Positions 62,348 through 64,000 of a stretch of DNA of 64,000 nucleotides are shown here, in pieces. A program made the position numbers and the translations under genes. Position 1 is the stretch's first letter. The number at the start of each line of letters is the position of its first letter. Origin of the DNA: CADEED01 sp035525785 (GTDB taxonomy: Bacteria; Pseudomonadota; Gammaproteobacteria; Steroidobacterales; Steroidobacteraceae); NCBI GenBank assembly GCA_035525785.1, contig DATLDQ010000033.1:1-64000 (forward strand), read 5' to 3'. The notes under the pieces are model-generated. The model was not told the DNA's origin and did no database searches. It saw only the letters and a list, made by a program, of their open reading frames with translations.

Positions 62348-63340
62348 TTATGCGAGAGATTCGAGCCAGCTGCGTCGTCGGCGCCAGAACTTCCAGGCGG
62401 AACGCCGCCGCACTTCGAACACCTTGTCGTTCGCGACCACGCGCAAGAGGTCGAGCTCGCCCTTCGACAGTGCATCGCGCGCGGGCGCGAACCATTTCTG
62501 TTCGAGGTCGAGCAGGGATTCGCCGGCGGCGCCGGACATCGGTGCGAATTCGATGAACGTGGATTCTTGGCGTACCCATGCCGGGAAGCTCAATGGCGTG
62601 GGGGTCGGCGTTGCCGTGTCCATCAGTTGTTGCAGGGCGCTCACGTATGCGTCAGTGCCGTGCAGTTGAAACCGCGCACCGCCGAAGATCGGCCCCGGCA
62701 GCTCGGGGCGTTTGACGCCGCCACCCCAGACCCAGAGCGATGAAATCCGCGGCTGCCTCGCCTTCTCTCGCGACGCGTTCAGCGGCGATGAGTGCAGCCA
62801 CATCTCGATTTCCGCGCCGAGCCGGCGCAGCTCGCCGGCCACCTTGGCGCCGCCCGGAAGTGCGAGCGCGATGTCCGAATCGAGCAGGCGTGCGGGATCG
62901 ACCGTGGTGATGTCCGCTTCGGGCCCGCCGCGCAGCATCAGCGAAGTTCCGCCGCCGACCTCGAGCCCCAGCTCCTGGCCGAACAACCGGGTGAACTCCC
63001 GCTGCAGCGCCTCCTGTTGATCGGATGGCACGCGCAGCAGCCCGCGGTTGCGCAGCCGAACGTGGTCCAGGCGGGCTTCGAGCGCCACCGGCGTCGCCAT
63101 CCACGTGCCCTCCACGGGAAGCTTGGCGGCGAGCGCGCTCACATGCGCGATCGGCCAGTCGGCTACGGCGCCCGCGCCCAGCTCGCGCGACAGCCACGTA
63201 CGCCAGTCGGCGATGCGCCGCGACTCCGCGAATCGCAGCAGTGCTTGCAGGGCCGGCAGTTCGAGCGTGGTCGGAAACGATTCCCGAACGACGTCGGCGG
63301 GCAGATAGAGGTCGGAAAGGATCAGCGTGAGCCGGCGCAT
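62348..63340 (-). CDS. Conserved hypothetical protein upstream of recJ
   Basis: 330 aa, no signal peptide or membrane helix. It begins MRRLTLILSDLYLPADVV and contains PGGAKVAGELRRLGAEIEMW, SSLWVWGGGVKRPELPGPI and LEQKWFAPARDALSKGELDLL. Proteins of this type are found before recJ in beta- and gammaproteobacteria and resemble the COG4255 group, sometimes loosely labelled phosphoglycerate mutase. I do not see metal-binding motifs that would support a mutase. Co-transcription with recJ is likely. Confidence 0.7.
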   Translation of the reverse strand: MRRLTLILSDLYLPADVVRESFPTTLELPALQALLRFAESRRIADWRTWLSRELGAGAVADWPIAHVSALAAKLPVEGTWMATPVALEARLDHVRLRNRGLLRVPSDQQEALQREFTRLFGQELGLEVGGGTSLMLRGGPEADITTVDPARLLDSDIALALPGGAKVAGELRRLGAEIEMWLHSSPLNASREKARQPRISSLWVWGGGVKRPELPGPIFGGARFQLHGTDAYVSALQQLMDTATPTPTPLSFPAWVRQESTFIEFAPMSGAAGESLLDLEQKWFAPARDALSKGELDLLRVVANDKVFEVRRRSAWKFWRRRRSWLESLA

Positions 63341-63360
63341 GCCGCTATCGTATCGGACCC

Positions 63361-63735
63361 ATGCAGTTCACCCAGCACAACCCGGAAGGCTTGAACGTCA
63401 TCCGCAGCTACGGCGCGGACTTCGTGACCGTGAACGGGGAAGAGATCCGCACGAGCTGCATCGTCGGCCCGGACACGCTCATCCGGGATTGGCCGCCACG
63501 TGACGTGCCCTCGCTCGAGGTCGTGCATCTTGCGCCGTTGCTCGAGCTCAGCCCCGAAGTGGTGGTGCTGTCGACGGGCGCGCGCCAGCAATTCCCGCGC
63601 GCGGCGCTGCGCGCGGAATTCGCGACGAGGAAGATCGGAATCGAGGTGATGGAAATCGGCGCGGCGTGCCGCACGTACAACGTGCTGGTCAGCGAAGGCC
63701 GGAAGGTGTTGGCCGCGGTGCTCTTGCCCGGTTAA
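63361..63735 (+). CDS. Mth938-like domain protein (DUF498)
   Basis: 124 aa. The small alpha/beta Mth938 fold is indicated by IRSYGADFVTVNGEEIRTSCIV, LELSPEVVVLSTGARQQFP and GIGVEVMEIGAACRTYNVL-like ending (here IGIEVMEIGAACRTYN). The mitochondrial relative NDUFAF3 is a complex I assembly factor; bacterial function is not known. It is divergent from the COG4255-like gene. A TATCGT element ends 9 nt before the ATG with no ribosome binding site. Confidence 0.88.
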   Translation: MQFTQHNPEGLNVIRSYGADFVTVNGEEIRTSCIVGPDTLIRDWPPRDVPSLEVVHLAPLLELSPEVVVLSTGARQQFPRAALRAEFATRKIGIEVMEIGAACRTYNVLVSEGRKVLAAVLLPG

Positions 63736-63777
63736 CTCTGGCGCAATCGACTCTGGGGCTGCCTCACGCCCGACGAA

Positions 63778-63939
63778 GGGTTCCGGAAGAAGGCACAGGG
63801 GGAGAAAGTTTGTTTAGCGAGGCCAATGTTTCGAAGCTGACAGACTCGAATGACTGGCGAATTTCTTTTTCTTCTTGACGGCTTGTTCTTCTTGTTTCCG
63901 CGACTTCCCCGTTCTCCCCTGTGCCTTCATCCGGAACCC
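63778..63939. repeat. 162-bp region bounded by long inverted repeats
   Basis: Left arm 63778-63806 and right arm 63912-63939 are inverted copies differing by one substitution and one extra G (shared core GGGTTCCGGA..GAAGGCACAGGGG). The 105-bp interior is less GC-rich, with runs of T and C (TTTCTTTTTCTTCTTG). A further hairpin GATGTCG/CGACATC follows at about 63957-63979. It may be a mobile miniature element, a non-coding RNA or a long terminator for the gene upstream. The window ends soon after. Confidence 0.75.
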
Positions 63940-64000
63940 CTGGTAAGGGAGTTGCCGATGTCGGCGAGCGGCGACATCAAAACATGTTAAATCCTGACTG

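Noticed and set aside
63736..64000. Short open frame at 63666-63878
   Set aside because: It starts inside the Mth938-like gene in another frame and runs into the inverted repeat; no homology is recognisable.

Overview
The window is about 64 kb of GC-rich DNA, densely packed with core-genome genes of a Gram-negative bacterium. Kdo and lipid A genes (kdsB, lpxK, msbA), LolCDE, an RpoE-RseA-RseB stress module, RNase E divergent from rluC, and the block lepA-lepB-DUF4845-rnc-era-recO-pdxJ-acpS all point to a gammaproteobacterium. High GC and the presence of DUF1674, DUF2062, DUF4845 and TPR-GGDEF proteins suggest a Xanthomonadales/Steroidobacterales/Nevskiales-like lineage; that placement is inference. 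There is no tRNA, rRNA, CRISPR array, insertion sequence or prophage that I can support.

Layout. 1-2520 (+): 3' end of a sensor kinase followed by two response regulators (one REC-HDOD), joined by 4-bp overlaps. 2533-5385 (-): yceD-rpmF-plsX-fabH behind a strong promoter. 5453-6049 (+): maf/yceF. 6050-7087 (-): rluC. 7503-10283 (+): rne behind a 415-bp leader, ending in a perfect terminator. 10343-10804 (-): low-molecular-weight phosphatase. 10928-15514 (+): secreted metalloprotease, proline-rich lipoprotein and TPR-GGDEF protein. 15604-23676 (-): MOSC protein, then the envelope block comEC-exbB-exbD-msbA-lpxK-trm112-kdsB. 23710-24228 (+): DUF2062. 24229-27456 (-): lolC-lolE-lolD. 27603-32265 (+): small exported protein, mfd, csiV. 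32523-50625 (-): a long, nearly unbroken run read from its upstream end as sdhAF4-sdhCDAB-sdhE-ygfX, rpoE-rseA-rseB, glutaredoxin-like, lepA-lepB-DUF4845-rnc-era-recO-pdxJ-acpS-exonuclease-rlmD-nagZ-PAS/GGDEF. 50687-51445 (+): ygfZ. 51498-63340 (-): DUF3999-DUF2339 pair, alpha/beta hydrolase-like protein, murI, lysS, prfB, GNAT, recJ and a conserved hypothetical. 63361-63735 (+): Mth938-like protein, followed by a long inverted repeat.

How the genes work together. Fatty-acid initiation (plsX, fabH, acpS), lipid A export and modification (msbA, lpxK, kdsB), lipoprotein sorting (lolCDE), signal peptidase and the RpoE pathway form an envelope-maintenance set. mfd, recO, recJ and comEC handle DNA repair and uptake. 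rne, rnc, rluC, rlmD, era, yceD, lepA, prfB and lysS handle RNA metabolism and translation. The complete succinate dehydrogenase operon carries two putative assembly factors, SdhE and a DUF1674/SDHAF4-like protein.

Most unusual points: a LOV-type PAS domain with proline in place of the photoactive cysteine, joined to a degenerate GGDEF domain; a ComEC whose metallo-beta-lactamase-like domain lacks its metal-binding motifs; an alpha/beta hydrolase fold without the nucleophile serine; two unexplained elements with long inverted repeats (32271-32490 and 63778-63939); short tandem duplications at two gene 3' ends; and several genes whose -10-like element sits 6-9 nt from the start codon, suggesting leaderless mRNAs. 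I did not find an obvious new multi-gene system. All calls come from reading the sequence; no database search was run.
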